Assembly (NCBI RefSeq): GCF_004310325.1
Contig: NZ_SIRT01000008.1
Span: 111,833 to 175,832 of the forward strand
Length of the DNA: 64,000 nt
Reading direction: 5' to 3'
Origin: Hyunsoonleella flava
GTDB taxonomy: Bacteria > Bacteroidota > Bacteroidia > Flavobacteriales > Flavobacteriaceae
Shown here: in pieces, positions 25,937-35,049 of the stretch
Position numbering within the stretch: the stretch's first letter is position 1
How the letters are laid out: every line of letters begins with the position of its first letter
Translations under genes and position numbers: made by a program
The notes under the pieces: model-generated
Told to the model about the DNA's origin: nothing
The model's database searches: none
Seen by the model: only the letters and a program-made list of their open reading frames with translations

Positions 25937-26704
25937 TTAATTTTTTAAACCAGTAGCAGATTTTATTTTGAGTTCTCCACTTCCCACAGGAATTTTAAAC
26001 TTACCATAAACCATAATTTTATTGTCATCGGCGGTAAGCCACACTAAATTATCCCTATTGTTTTTTATTACATCAGAGTCATTACTCCCAACAGCAACTT
26101 TATAACAGGTTTTACTACCAATAGCAGTATTTATGGTTTCTTTTCCTAAGTAAGTAATTTGCGCTTTCACCTCTTTTCTATCAAAAATAATGGTGAATGA
26201 TTTTTTTGCTCCCACACTCATGGATTCAAAATCAACAAGTCTGATTTTATAGAGTGTAGCTACAATATCCCGAGTCCCCGAATTTATTTTTACATCTTTC
26301 TTTTCAACCCAATCGTTTTTTTTGGTCTGTACTGTTTTAACGGTATTTGTTTTATGGCTGAAGGTGTATTTCATGTTTTTAAAATAGCCACCTTCATTTA
26401 TATCGCGTTTGTACAGATAAGGCGTTAAGGTTTTTGGGTTCACGTAGCTTTCATATAAGTCTCTAATTTTAAAGAAGTTATCCCATTTTTTATAGGTTAT
26501 AGCTTTACATTTTAAATGTAAAAGAGTTGCTTTTGAGGTTTTTACATTGCTAGTTTCCAGTGTTACTTGGGCAATATCGTTAAGCACTCCAGACATGTTA
26601 TAAGATGCTGTGTAAACTAATTTTTCGCCTGCTGCTATCGCAGTTTTTTGCGCTTGGGTTGTACAAGTAACCAGAAAAATTAAAGCTATAAATAAACGCT
26701 TCAT
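25937..26704 (-). CDS. DUF3108 exported protein
   Basis: The 255-aa protein has a signal peptide (MKRLFIALIFLVTCTTQAQ) and the DUF3108 pattern: AGEKLVYTASYNMSGVL, YESYVNPKTLTPYLYKRDINEGGY, a KTCYKVAVGS segment and VWLTADDNKI. It is a periplasmic lipocalin-like beta protein of unknown role. The ATG at 26704 starts a good signal sequence, whereas the upstream TTG extension does not. Confidence 0.78.
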   Translation of the reverse strand: MKRLFIALIFLVTCTTQAQKTAIAAGEKLVYTASYNMSGVLNDIAQVTLETSNVKTSKATLLHLKCKAITYKKWDNFFKIRDLYESYVNPKTLTPYLYKRDINEGGYFKNMKYTFSHKTNTVKTVQTKKNDWVEKKDVKINSGTRDIVATLYKIRLVDFESMSVGAKKSFTIIFDRKEVKAQITYLGKETINTAIGSKTCYKVAVGSNDSDVIKNNRDNLVWLTADDNKIMVYGKFKIPVGSGELKIKSATGLKN

Positions 26705-26888
26705 GACAATGGTGTTTAGAGTTATTAACGAACAGTTATACATTTATTGTGCCGAAAATACAATGCAAGTACCTTTTAAACTAATATTTTTTGCAATTCG
26801 TTGAAAAATCAAACTAGGAACTGACAAAAGTCATCAGTTAATTGTATTTGAGAAGTTATATTTATAAAACGTCTAAATCCATTTGGTT

Positions 26889-27734
26889 ATGAAAGCTGTT
26901 TTATTACCTACCGATTTCTCCAAAAACTCATTAAATGCCATTAACTATGCAGTGAAATTATTAAAGGATAAACCTTGCGAATTTTACTTCTTAAACGTTC
27001 AAAAAGCATCATCATTTTTGTCAGATGATATGATGACGGTTAGCTCTTCAGCTACGGTGTATAAAACTTTAGTTGAAGCTGCTAAAACATCTATTGAAAA
27101 TATTATTTCAGAACTTAAATTAAAATACCCAAACAAACACCATAAATTTTTCTCTATTGTAGATTATGATAATTTCATTGATGCCATACATCAATCCGTT
27201 GAAAAGCATGATATTGATTTGATAGTTATGGGTACAAAGGGCGCAACAGGATTTCAAAAAGTGTTATTTGGTAGTAACACCGTTCGTGTTATAAATCGTT
27301 GCACCACGCCAATCTTGGCGATACCTAGCGGTTGTGAGTATCATGAGCTTAATAAAATAGCATTTACAGCAAATCATATTGAACTGTACACTGAAGCGGC
27401 ATTAACTACATTGGGTAATATTCTTGAAAATTACAATGCACAGTTAACCATTTTACATCTAGCAGGACCAAATACTATTGCTCATAAAAAAATGGATAAT
27501 ATGACGTTTTTTGATACGAACTTTCCAGAAGCCCAACACGATTATATTGATGTGGTAGACAGAGATATCGTCAGCACTATAAGTAACTATATGAAAAATC
27601 AAGACTTTAATATGTTAGCTATGGTGAAGAAACCTCATTCTTTCTTAGAACGATTGCTGCATACCTATACTGAAGAGAAAATTGGCTACGCCTTTGATAT
27701 GCCATTTTTAGTACTTACCAATCCTGAGTCTTAA
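26889..27734 (+). CDS. Tandem universal stress protein (UspA family)
   Basis: The 281-aa protein has two Usp domains. Domain 1 (residues 1-145) starts KAVLLPTDFSKNSLNAI and has the nucleotide-binding signature GTKGATGFQKVLFGSNT. Domain 2 (about 150-280) lacks a clear G-2x-G-9x-G motif, so only the first is likely to bind ATP. ATG at 26889 is preferred to a TTG six bases upstream. Monocistronic. Confidence 0.85.
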   Translation: MKAVLLPTDFSKNSLNAINYAVKLLKDKPCEFYFLNVQKASSFLSDDMMTVSSSATVYKTLVEAAKTSIENIISELKLKYPNKHHKFFSIVDYDNFIDAIHQSVEKHDIDLIVMGTKGATGFQKVLFGSNTVRVINRCTTPILAIPSGCEYHELNKIAFTANHIELYTEAALTTLGNILENYNAQLTILHLAGPNTIAHKKMDNMTFFDTNFPEAQHDYIDVVDRDIVSTISNYMKNQDFNMLAMVKKPHSFLERLLHTYTEEKIGYAFDMPFLVLTNPES

Positions 27735-27880
27735 TTTGGATAGTTTTTTACTGGTTAGACAGGGTCATGACATCCTTCTAAAGTTTTAAAATCTACCTCT
27801 AAAGTAATTTTTCTTTAGACCTGTAACATTTTTCATTTTCCTGCGTCCTATAAGTATCAATCAAATATTCAATCATCATC

Positions 27881-28222
27881 ATGAAGAGACAGGATAATCA
27901 ATTAATCGTCATCACTCATTTAAGCCAACTTATTTCGCTGCTAACAGGTTTTGGTAGCCTTATAGTACCGCTAATTCTTTGGCTAACACAAAAAGAAAAA
28001 GTGCATCAAATGGACGAGCATGGTAAAAATATCATAAACTTTCAATTAAGTTTAATAGTGTATTGTCTCATTTGCATACCACTCATTTTATTATTCGGTT
28101 TAGGCATAGTAGGCTTAATAGTTTTAGGAATAATATCTATACTATTTCCCATTATAAACGCTATTAGGGCCAACAATGGCGAAACACCAAAATACCCATT
28201 ATCTCTTAATTTTATTAGTTAG
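27881..28222 (+). CDS. DUF4870 membrane protein
   Basis: The 113-aa protein has the family pattern THLSQLISLLTGFGSLIVPL, the motif MDEHGKNIINFQLS, two further hydrophobic segments and a YPLSLNF end. It is a shorter paralogue of 20012-20458. A terminator follows at 28245. Confidence 0.82.
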   Translation: MKRQDNQLIVITHLSQLISLLTGFGSLIVPLILWLTQKEKVHQMDEHGKNIINFQLSLIVYCLICIPLILLFGLGIVGLIVLGIISILFPIINAIRANNGETPKYPLSLNFIS

Positions 28223-28244
28223 TTAGAAAAAAATGAGATAACCA

Positions 28245-28272
28245 AACGCTCACTTTACGGTGGGCGTTTTTT
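28245..28272 (+). terminator. Terminator after DUF4870 gene
   Basis: AACGCTCAC pairs with GTGGGCGTT across TTTACG (one mismatch), with TTTTTT at the 3' side, 22 bases after the stop. Confidence 0.8.
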
Positions 28273-28370
28273 AGTGAAACTCAATTTTAAGAAGTTTATA
28301 AGATGAACTTAAAATTGTAAGTTGAACTAATCCAGCTATTTATCGGGATATTAAGGCTGTACCTTATAGC

Positions 28371-28419
28371 GTCACTTCGAGTGATTTCGATTTTTTTATC
28401 GAAATTGTATCGATAAGTT
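28371..28419. repeat. Dispersed hairpin repeat (CACTTCGAGTG type)
   Basis: Contains CACTTCGAGTG followed by an inverted repeat (TTTCGAT against ATCGAAA around a T run) and a second half, ATCGATAAGTTG. It resembles interspersed elements common between genes in Flavobacteriaceae. It abuts copy 2 of the dispersed repeat. The 28223-28774 gap holds only this, its neighbour and two terminators. Confidence 0.55.
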
Positions 28420-28506
28420 GGGCGTTACCCTCCTAAGGTCGGGTCGGGCTTTCACTACTCGCTCTCTGCGAGGAGCTCAAACATGCCGTTCAATCCCTAA
28501 CGCGGG
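28420..28506 (+). repeat. Dispersed intergenic repeat, copy 2
   Basis: Same family as 19904-19988: GGGCGTTACCC, then GTCGGGCTTTCACTACTC, and ending CAATCCCTAACGCGG, in the same orientation. The middle differs between copies (CTCTCTGCGAGGAG here, with local dyad symmetry). Confidence 0.78.
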
Positions 28507-28674
28507 TGTGTTTGCTGGCTTATCTGTATAAATAAAAGTTGTCTGCAATTTTTTACAGTTGTTAATCGCTTTTAAAGACTTTTCTAATGGTATTATATTG
28601 ATGAATATAAAACTAAAAGATGCTTTAAACGCCATAGAAAACGTTGTAAGCAAACGAGATGATATTGAGTGTCA

Positions 28675-28711
28675 TAAAAAAAGCAGCAATCTTAAACTTG
28701 ATTACTGCTTC
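28675..28711 (-). terminator. Terminator of dnaN
   Basis: On the minus strand AAGCAGTAATC pairs with GATTGCTGCTT (one mismatch) across an eight-base loop, followed by TTTTTTATG. It lies 64 bp after the dnaN stop. Confidence 0.78.
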
Positions 28712-28774
28712 TTCAATATAACTAGATTCTTAAATAAATTCAGAATGACAAATTTATTATTTTAATGCCGACAA

Positions 28775-29893
28775 CTAACTATTCAACATCACTGGCATTA
28801 CCAACATTGTAATTTGTTCGCCTTCATCCAATCCGTCCACAGGTGTTAAAATACCTGCACGATTAGGCATACTCATTTCTAATTGCACATCGGTAGAACT
28901 TAAGTTGTTCAGCATCTCGGTTAAAAAACGCGAGTTAAAGCCTATTTGCATATCATCACCTTGATAATCGCACGTTAAACGCTCTTCGGCTTTGTTGCTG
29001 TAATCGATATCTTCCGCAGAAATATTTAATTCGGCACCTGCAATCTTCAGGCGTATTTGGTGTGTGGTTTTGTTAGAGAAAATACTAACACGACGCACAG
29101 AGTTTAAAAATTGCGTACGGTCAATACTTAATTTATTTGGATTCTCCTTTGGGATTACCGCTTCGTAATTAGGGTATTTCCCATCTATCAAACGACAAAT
29201 CAACTCAGAATTTTCAAAAGTAAACTTTGCGTTTGAGTCGTTGTATTCAATCGTTACTTCATCTTCGCTTCCTGCTAAAATACCTTTCAGTAAATTCAAA
29301 GGTTTTTTAGGCATGATAAATTCTGCTACCTGACTTGCATTGACGTCTTCCCTTGTATATTTTACCAATTTATGTGCATCAGTAGCCACAAAGGTTAATC
29401 CTTCAGTAGAAAACTGGAAAAAGACACCGCTCATTACAGGGCGTAAATCATCATTTCCTGCTGCAAAAATAGTTTTGCTAATGGCATTGGCTAAAATATC
29501 TCCCAACATTACAGTTTTACTCGGGTCTTCCAAAGCCACAGCCTTAGGGAATTCCTCACCACTAGCATACGCCAAAGCATATTTACCGTGATTTGAACTA
29601 ATTTCAACGGTGTTATTGTCTTCTACAACAAAAGTTAAAGGTTGTTCTGGGAATGTTTTTAAGGTATCCAAAAGCAAACGTGCAGGAATGGCAACACTAC
29701 CTTCACTATCACTTTCTACATCAAGTGTAGAAGACATGGTAGTCTCCAAATCACTGGCAGAAACAGTTAATTTTGTATGATCTAACTCAAACAAAAAATT
29801 ATCTAAAATAGGTAGCGTGTTAGAACTGTTGATAACACCACCCAAAACCTGTAATTGCTTTAAAAGGTAAGTACTTGATACTATAAATTTCAT
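28775..29893 (-). CDS. dnaN: DNA polymerase III beta subunit (sliding clamp)
   Basis: The 372-aa protein is the usual beta-clamp length with three clamp folds. Recognisable parts are TLPILDNFLFEL near the start, SNHGKYALAY, DDLRPVMSGVFF with FVATDAHKLV in the middle, FPNYEAV-type GKYPNYEAVIPK, and a C-terminal LVMPVMLN. It forms the ring that tethers polymerase to DNA. The neighbour gldF-gldG is a common Flavobacteriaceae arrangement. Confidence 0.97.
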   Translation of the reverse strand: MKFIVSSTYLLKQLQVLGGVINSSNTLPILDNFLFELDHTKLTVSASDLETTMSSTLDVESDSEGSVAIPARLLLDTLKTFPEQPLTFVVEDNNTVEISSNHGKYALAYASGEEFPKAVALEDPSKTVMLGDILANAISKTIFAAGNDDLRPVMSGVFFQFSTEGLTFVATDAHKLVKYTREDVNASQVAEFIMPKKPLNLLKGILAGSEDEVTIEYNDSNAKFTFENSELICRLIDGKYPNYEAVIPKENPNKLSIDRTQFLNSVRRVSIFSNKTTHQIRLKIAGAELNISAEDIDYSNKAEERLTCDYQGDDMQIGFNSRFLTEMLNNLSSTDVQLEMSMPNRAGILTPVDGLDEGEQITMLVMPVMLNS

Positions 29894-29930
29894 CTACTTG
29901 GAATAGTTTTGTTAAGAAAATCGTTACCTA

Positions 29931-29938
29931 CAAATATA
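29931..29938 (-). promoter_or_regulatory. -7 box of the dnaN promoter
   Basis: TATATTTG on the minus strand, an exact TAnnTTTG match 37 bp upstream of the dnaN ATG. A TTTG lies about 24 bp further upstream, slightly far for a -33 element. Confidence 0.5.
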
Positions 29939-29977
29939 TCTTAAAGCAACGTTTTATCGAAACAAACTTATTAACAG

Positions 29978-32362
29978 TTAGCTAGCGTATTTTTTCTTTC
30001 TAAGGTAGTTAAAGCCAAAACCGAACAGTGCCAGTAAAGCTATTGGTAATCCAATGTTTAGCAGTTGCCAAAGCGTTTTTTCTTCAGCTATTTTTTCCTG
30101 ATTTAAAAAGGCGACTTCAATTTCTTTACTACGAATGTTTATAAGTCCGTTATCGTCCAAAAGATAATTCACCGCGTTTAATAAAAATTCCTTGTTGCCA
30201 TATAATTTTCCGGTCCATCTATCAAACCCTAATTCTTGTGGTCTGTTGCGCACTACATCGTTTTTAATCACATCGCCATCAGAAATCAAAATCATTTTTG
30301 TAGCAACACTTTTATCCTTTCTAGCTTTAACGTCGAAAGGCGTAACTAGATTTGCAAAAGCCGATTTAAATTCGCCTTCCAACAGTACTGCAAGTGACTG
30401 CGTTTCGCTGTTGAAGGTTTTAGGGTCGATGGGTTTGGTTACTAATTCCAAACTAATTTCTCGTGGTGTGCCTTCCAATCTGGAAATTGGTGCGGTTTCT
30501 AAAAGAATTGTCTTATTAATATCATTTTTAAGCGTGTCAATAGGACTAGCAAAATCAAAACGCACAAAATTCAAATTATTGGTAATAGGATGATTGCTTT
30601 CGGAATTAGCCAAAGGCGAATACGGCCAATTTAAATGTTGAAATTGTGAATCGCTACCATCTCCAATAGCCAAGGTAATAGGAGCAGAGTAGGGTGTAGC
30701 CACCATTACTGGATTAATGCGAACGCCATAATTAAAAAAGAAGTCTGTTAGGTTTAAATCTCTACCAATAGCATAATTTTTACCTGCTTCGTTATACAAA
30801 CTATCCTTTTCCATGGCCACAGCGTCAATCAGCCATAAACTTTTGCCACCTTGCATAGTGTATTGGTCCAAAACAAATTTTTCCTCTTCGGTAAAGGGTT
30901 CAGTTGGTTTTGCTGAAATCACCAAATCATAACCGCTTAAATCTTGCAATGTTTTTTGAGAATTATTGGCAACACTATCCAAAGTAAATGGTGCAATAAA
31001 GTAATATTCGCCTAAAGTTTTGGCAAAATCAGCAATGTATCTATCAGCCAGTTGTGTGTTACCTTTTAATACCGCTATTTTCTTGGATTTTGGAGTGACC
31101 AATTTTTTAAAACCATCAGCAAATGCATATTCCAGATGCTGTACAGAATTAGTGACCAATTCTTGCTGTGATGCTCCAATCTTTGTTTTTACTAACGGTA
31201 TAATTACGGTTTGCTCGTTATAACTTGCCAAAGCCCATGGGAAAATAACTTCCTGTGTGGCTTTTCCGTTTTCTTTAACTTCAAGTTGCATCGGTGTCAA
31301 ACCACGTTGTGTCATCACTTGAATGGTCTGTTGGCGAGTAGATTCATCTTCTAAGGGATTGATAAAACTAAAAGCTACATTGCCATTTTCATTAGAGAAC
31401 TCTTCCAATAGCTGACGTGTTTCAGTCTGTAAACGCCTAAACTCTGACGGGAAATCGTCTCCTTTTAAAAAAACGTCGACGACTATTGGGGAATCTGCCT
31501 TATTGATGATGTCTTTTGCCGAATCACTTAAAGTGTAGCGTTGGTCTGTTGTGACATCCAAACGTTTATAAGCATAGGTGGAAGCGATGTTTAAAACCAA
31601 CAAACCCATAAAAACCATCACGATTTTAGTGACATCGGTTTTATTTACTTTTCCAGTTTTAATGCCTAAACGTGTCAATAAAATAAAAAATACAACAACG
31701 CTTAAAAAGTAGATGATATCTCTGGAGTCTATGACACCTCGACTCATACTTTTGTAATGATAATTCATCCCGAATTGTTCTACAATAGTACTTGAGGTAA
31801 ACCCTGAAATACCCTCGAAACCAATAAAAAAGAACAGGCAAATAAACACAGATGTGATAAAAGCCACAATTTGATTATAGGATAAGGTCGAGCAGAACAC
31901 TCCAATAGTGGTGTAGGCAGCAGCTAAAAACACAAGTCCGAAATAAGAACCAAACGTGCTGCCCAAATCCAAATTTCCAATAGGATTTCCTAGTTGAAAA
32001 ACGGAATACACATATAAAAGCGTTGGTAACAATGCCATTAAAATCAGAATAAAAGCCCCTAAAAATTTACCTAAAACGATGTTGAGATGGGAAATAGGTT
32101 TTGTCAGTAATAATTCTAAAGTTCCCTGTTTTTTTTCATCTGAAAAACTGCGCATAGTCACAGCAGGAATTAGAAATAATAAAATCCAAGGTGCTAATAG
32201 AAAGAAAGCTGATAAATCTGCAAATCCGTAATCCAGAATATTGAATTCTCCCTTAAATACCCAAAGAAACAAGCCATTTAAAACCAAAAAAATGGCAATA
32301 ACTAAATAGCCTATTGGTGATGCAAAAAATGTGTTTATTTCTTTTTTAAGTAGTGCTAGCAT
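29978..32362 (-). CDS. gldFG: Fused gliding-motility ABC transporter permease GldF-GldG
   Basis: One 794-aa frame holds two proteins that are usually separate. Residues 1-240 are GldF: KKEINTFFASPIGYLVIAIF, FSDEKKQGTLELLLTKPI and six membrane segments. Residues about 250-794 are GldG: a membrane helix, KRLDVTTDQRYTLS, an exported ABC-type auxiliary region with VVDVFLKGD, FPWALASYNEQTVIIPL and HPITNNLN, and a final C-terminal membrane helix before RKKKYAS. With GldA ATPase it would form the transporter needed for gliding. The ATG at 32362 matches the GldF N-terminus. No stop or obvious restart lies at the junction. Confidence 0.9.
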   Translation of the reverse strand: MLALLKKEINTFFASPIGYLVIAIFLVLNGLFLWVFKGEFNILDYGFADLSAFFLLAPWILLFLIPAVTMRSFSDEKKQGTLELLLTKPISHLNIVLGKFLGAFILILMALLPTLLYVYSVFQLGNPIGNLDLGSTFGSYFGLVFLAAAYTTIGVFCSTLSYNQIVAFITSVFICLFFFIGFEGISGFTSSTIVEQFGMNYHYKSMSRGVIDSRDIIYFLSVVVFFILLTRLGIKTGKVNKTDVTKIVMVFMGLLVLNIASTYAYKRLDVTTDQRYTLSDSAKDIINKADSPIVVDVFLKGDDFPSEFRRLQTETRQLLEEFSNENGNVAFSFINPLEDESTRQQTIQVMTQRGLTPMQLEVKENGKATQEVIFPWALASYNEQTVIIPLVKTKIGASQQELVTNSVQHLEYAFADGFKKLVTPKSKKIAVLKGNTQLADRYIADFAKTLGEYYFIAPFTLDSVANNSQKTLQDLSGYDLVISAKPTEPFTEEEKFVLDQYTMQGGKSLWLIDAVAMEKDSLYNEAGKNYAIGRDLNLTDFFFNYGVRINPVMVATPYSAPITLAIGDGSDSQFQHLNWPYSPLANSESNHPITNNLNFVRFDFASPIDTLKNDINKTILLETAPISRLEGTPREISLELVTKPIDPKTFNSETQSLAVLLEGEFKSAFANLVTPFDVKARKDKSVATKMILISDGDVIKNDVVRNRPQELGFDRWTGKLYGNKEFLLNAVNYLLDDNGLINIRSKEIEVAFLNQEKIAEEKTLWQLLNIGLPIALLALFGFGFNYLRKKKYAS

Positions 32363-32439
32363 TGTTTTTGTTTGCGTCATTACGAGGCTATTAAAAATCA
32401 AAATATATTTTGATTGAAAATACCCAAACGTAGTTTAGG

Positions 32440-32502
32440 ACGACGTAATCTTTTAAATTATAAGATTGCTGCGACAAATCTAATAATTTGTCTCGCAATG
32501 AG
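32440..32502. repeat. Interspersed element with two small hairpins
   Basis: Two adjacent inverted repeats: AATCTT against AAGATT, and GACAAAT against ATTTGTC, then TCGCAATGAGG. A related GCGTCATTACGAGGC lies at 32375-32389, inside the start region of gldFG. The layout resembles CATTGCGAG-type interspersed repeats in Flavobacteriaceae. Confidence 0.45.
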
Positions 32503-32509
32503 GTTTATA

Positions 32510-32806
32510 TTATTTTAAACTTTCCAATTTATCCACACTCCAAGCTTCAGGTTTCGCATTAAAAAGTACCTTGGTTTCACTCCAAACAGTTTTAAATAAT
32601 TCAGAATGTCTATAATTTTCCAAATCACTTTCAGACGCCCAGTAACTATAAGTAAAAAATATGTTGTTTTGATTTTTATCTCTGTACAATTCTAAAAACT
32701 CACAACCTTCAAAGTTTCTAATGTGTGCTTTATTTTGTTCAAAAATATTAAGGAATTTGTCAATAGATTGCGCTTCAAAGCTCATTTTTACAATTCGTAC
32801 CAGCAT
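32510..32806 (-). CDS. Antibiotic biosynthesis monooxygenase (ABM) domain protein
   Basis: The 98-aa protein is a dimeric alpha/beta ABM-like barrel: MLVRIVKMSF start, FEGCEFLELYRDKNQNNIFFTYSYW and the helix LENYRHSELFKTVW. Members are small monooxygenases or unknown-function proteins. It starts 8 bp after the SAM hydrolase stop, suggesting an operon. Confidence 0.8.
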   Translation of the reverse strand: MLVRIVKMSFEAQSIDKFLNIFEQNKAHIRNFEGCEFLELYRDKNQNNIFFTYSYWASESDLENYRHSELFKTVWSETKVLFNAKPEAWSVDKLESLK

Positions 32807-32814
32807 AATGTTGT

Positions 32815-33681
32815 TTAAAAAATATCCTCTTTTTGAGTTATCACAGGAACAGTTATAAACTCTATGCCAATGGTATCTCTAACTTGTAATCCCATCAATG
32901 TAGCGGCACTTCCGTGTTTATCAGAATCACTTTTATACATGGCTATTTCAAGAAACCCGCCAGAATTAAAAACTACTAAACCTTTGCCTTCATCTTGACG
33001 CTTTTCCTTAGGTGTATCAAAATTCACCACATCGCTATACTTTTTGTAAATGGTTTTAAATGTATACTGGCGTGCTGTAATTTCAAACTTGCGCCCTTTT
33101 TGTATGGTCTCAAAAAACTTTTTCCGAATATTGGTTACCACATTGCCGTAATTATCTATATAAATCACATTGCCAACAATTTTGGTCTTGTCTTCATTAA
33201 CATTAGGCTTCAAATTGTTAATGGGTTTTATGGCGCTTATGGGCTTTCCTATAACTTCTAAAGTACCACCGCGTGCAATATGGCATGCCACTTTTACAAA
33301 TACATCCAGCACGGGAAAACTGGTTTGTATCTTATCATGAATGTTGATTTCCACAATTTTTTCTGGAGCAATTTCAGAACAAATCATACTCATAATACCA
33401 TTGTTGGCGCATATAAAATAATGATCGTCCAATTTCATGGCAATATGTTTGTTCTCCTCGTTCAACTCAGAATCTATTCCAATAATATGAATGGTTCCAG
33501 CAGGAAAACTGCTATAGGCATTTTGAATAATATAGGCAGCTTCTGGAATATTAAACGGTGAAACGTTATGTGAGATATCAACAATATTCACATCAGGAAG
33601 TTCACTGTAAATAGCGCCTTTTGTTGCACCAGTAAAGTGGTCTTTCTCACCAAAATCGGTTGTTAGTGTTATAATTGCCAT
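32815..33681 (-). CDS. S-adenosyl-L-methionine hydroxide adenosyltransferase (DUF62 family)
   Basis: The 288-aa protein matches the SAM hydrolase/fluorinase-fold family: IITLTTDFGEKDHFTGATKG start, VDISHNVSPFNIPEAAYI, FICANNGIMS, IYIDNYGNVVTNI and a C-terminal FNSGGFLEIA. Members cleave SAM to adenosine and methionine with water. ATG at 33681 is preferred to TTG at 33687. It is divergent from phoH, as in many Bacteroidota. Confidence 0.9.
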   Translation of the reverse strand: MAIITLTTDFGEKDHFTGATKGAIYSELPDVNIVDISHNVSPFNIPEAAYIIQNAYSSFPAGTIHIIGIDSELNEENKHIAMKLDDHYFICANNGIMSMICSEIAPEKIVEINIHDKIQTSFPVLDVFVKVACHIARGGTLEVIGKPISAIKPINNLKPNVNEDKTKIVGNVIYIDNYGNVVTNIRKKFFETIQKGRKFEITARQYTFKTIYKKYSDVVNFDTPKEKRQDEGKGLVVFNSGGFLEIAMYKSDSDKHGSAATLMGLQVRDTIGIEFITVPVITQKEDIF

Positions 33682-33757
33682 GGGCAAATTTGTTGATATG
33701 TTTTTAAGGTTAACTCCTCTAAAATTATGTATTTTTGGACTTAGAGAGAATGATATA

Positions 33758-33765
33758 CAAACCTA
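33758..33765 (-). promoter_or_regulatory. Possible -7 box for the SAM hydrolase gene
   Basis: TAGGTTTG on the minus strand matches TAnnTTTG, 76 bp upstream of the ATG. It overlaps the left arm of an imperfect palindrome: AACCTAC (33760-33766) with GTAGGTT (33807-33813), and ATTTAAA (33778-33784) with TTTAAAT (33793-33799). Confidence 0.35.
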
Positions 33766-33928
33766 CGTAATTTTTCGATTTAAACTTTCATCTTTAAATC
33801 TAAAAAGTAGGTTCGTGAACTAGATATATTCAAAAATAATATTCTGAAAAACACCGATATATCATTTTACCTAATAATACATTTTTTAAGTTATGTTTTT
33901 AAACCTAATCTATATTAAATAAACGCTT

Positions 33929-34882
33929 TTGAACGAAATTATTTTAGAACTAGAAGAAATATCTCCGAAAGAATTTTTTGGAGCTCAAAATGCCAACATA
34001 GAACTTCTAAAAAAGTACTTCCCTAAATTAAAAATTGTTGCTCGTGGTAATAAAATTAAAGCTTTTGGTGATGAAGAATTGCTGGAAGAATTTGATAGAC
34101 GCATTTCCATGTTGTTAAAGCATTTTGGAAAATATAATAAACTGGATGAAAACGTCATAGAGCGTGTGCTTACTAGCCAAAGTAGTGACGATTACAAAAC
34201 ATCAAAAGATAGCGGTGAAGCTATTGTACACGGCGTAGGTGGAAAAATAATCAAGGCTCAAACCGTAAATCAAAGGCGACTTGTTGAAAGCATGCGCAAG
34301 AACGATATGGTATTTGCCATAGGGCCAGCAGGAACAGGAAAAACGTATACAGGTGTAGCTTTGGCAGTTCAGGCACTTAAAAATAAAGAAGTAAAACGCA
34401 TTATTTTAACACGCCCTGCCGTAGAAGCAGGAGAAAATCTAGGGTTTTTACCTGGAGATTTACAGGAAAAATTAGATCCATACATGCAGCCGCTATATGA
34501 CGGTTTACGTGATATGATTGCCCCAGAGAAATTAGCAAGCTATATAGAAAAAGGTACTATACAAATAGCACCTTTGGCCTTTATGCGAGGTCGTACGCTG
34601 GATAATGCATTTGTGATTTTAGATGAAGCCCAAAACACAACCCACGCCCAAATGAAGATGTTTTTAACGCGTATGGGCAAAAATGCAAAGTTTCTGTTAA
34701 CGGGAGATCCAGGGCAGATAGATTTACCGCGCAGAACCATATCTGGATTAAAGGAAGCCCTTCTTATCCTTAAAAATGTTGATGGCGTAGGCATCATATT
34801 TTTAGATGATAAGGACGTAATACGCCACAAACTAGTTAAAAAAGTAATTGCAGCATACAAGAGTATTGAAAACAGAGATTAA
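33929..34882 (+). CDS. phoH: PhoH family ATPase, UUG start
   Basis: The 317-aa protein has an N-terminal region (residues 1-110) and a P-loop domain: Walker A GPAGTGKTYTG near residue 133, RPAVEAGENLGFLPGD, Walker B FVILDEAQNTT near 231 and a LTGDPGQIDLPRR sensor. The only start is TTG at 33929: an in-frame TAA lies 9 bases upstream, and the family N-terminus (NEIILELEEISPKEFFG) begins right there. PhoH is a probable RNA-linked ATPase. It precedes purC, a conserved Bacteroidota order. Confidence 0.93.
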   Translation: MNEIILELEEISPKEFFGAQNANIELLKKYFPKLKIVARGNKIKAFGDEELLEEFDRRISMLLKHFGKYNKLDENVIERVLTSQSSDDYKTSKDSGEAIVHGVGGKIIKAQTVNQRRLVESMRKNDMVFAIGPAGTGKTYTGVALAVQALKNKEVKRIILTRPAVEAGENLGFLPGDLQEKLDPYMQPLYDGLRDMIAPEKLASYIEKGTIQIAPLAFMRGRTLDNAFVILDEAQNTTHAQMKMFLTRMGKNAKFLLTGDPGQIDLPRRTISGLKEALLILKNVDGVGIIFLDDKDVIRHKLVKKVIAAYKSIENRD

Positions 34883-34887
34883 ATGTT

Positions 34888-34985
34888 TTAGGAGCTTTTT
34901 CCCGCTTTCGGCAGTCGCTTTTTTGTGTTGCATAGGTGCAACAACACAAAAAGAGCTTCAACAAAGCCTCAATCGGGGCTAAACA
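34888..34985. repeat. Palindromic interspersed element between phoH and purC
   Basis: Contains GGAGCTTTTTCCCGCTTTCG, then TTTTTGTGTTGCA pairing with TGCAACaACACAAAAA, then GAGCTTC and TCGGGGCTAAAC. Nested arms can form a long hairpin. The CCCGCTTTCGG/TCGGGGCTA framework is one I associate with repeats between Flavobacteriaceae genes. It may also end phoH transcription. Confidence 0.5.
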
Positions 34986-35049
34986 TATTTGCTAAATGCA
35001 TTGCTTAACTTTAAACGAATAAACAAATCAACTCATAAACCGTCAAAAA

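Noticed and set aside
28559..28765. 68-codon plus-strand ORF before dnaN
   Set aside because: It starts at a non-ATG codon, runs through the dnaN terminator hairpin and has no protein-like features.
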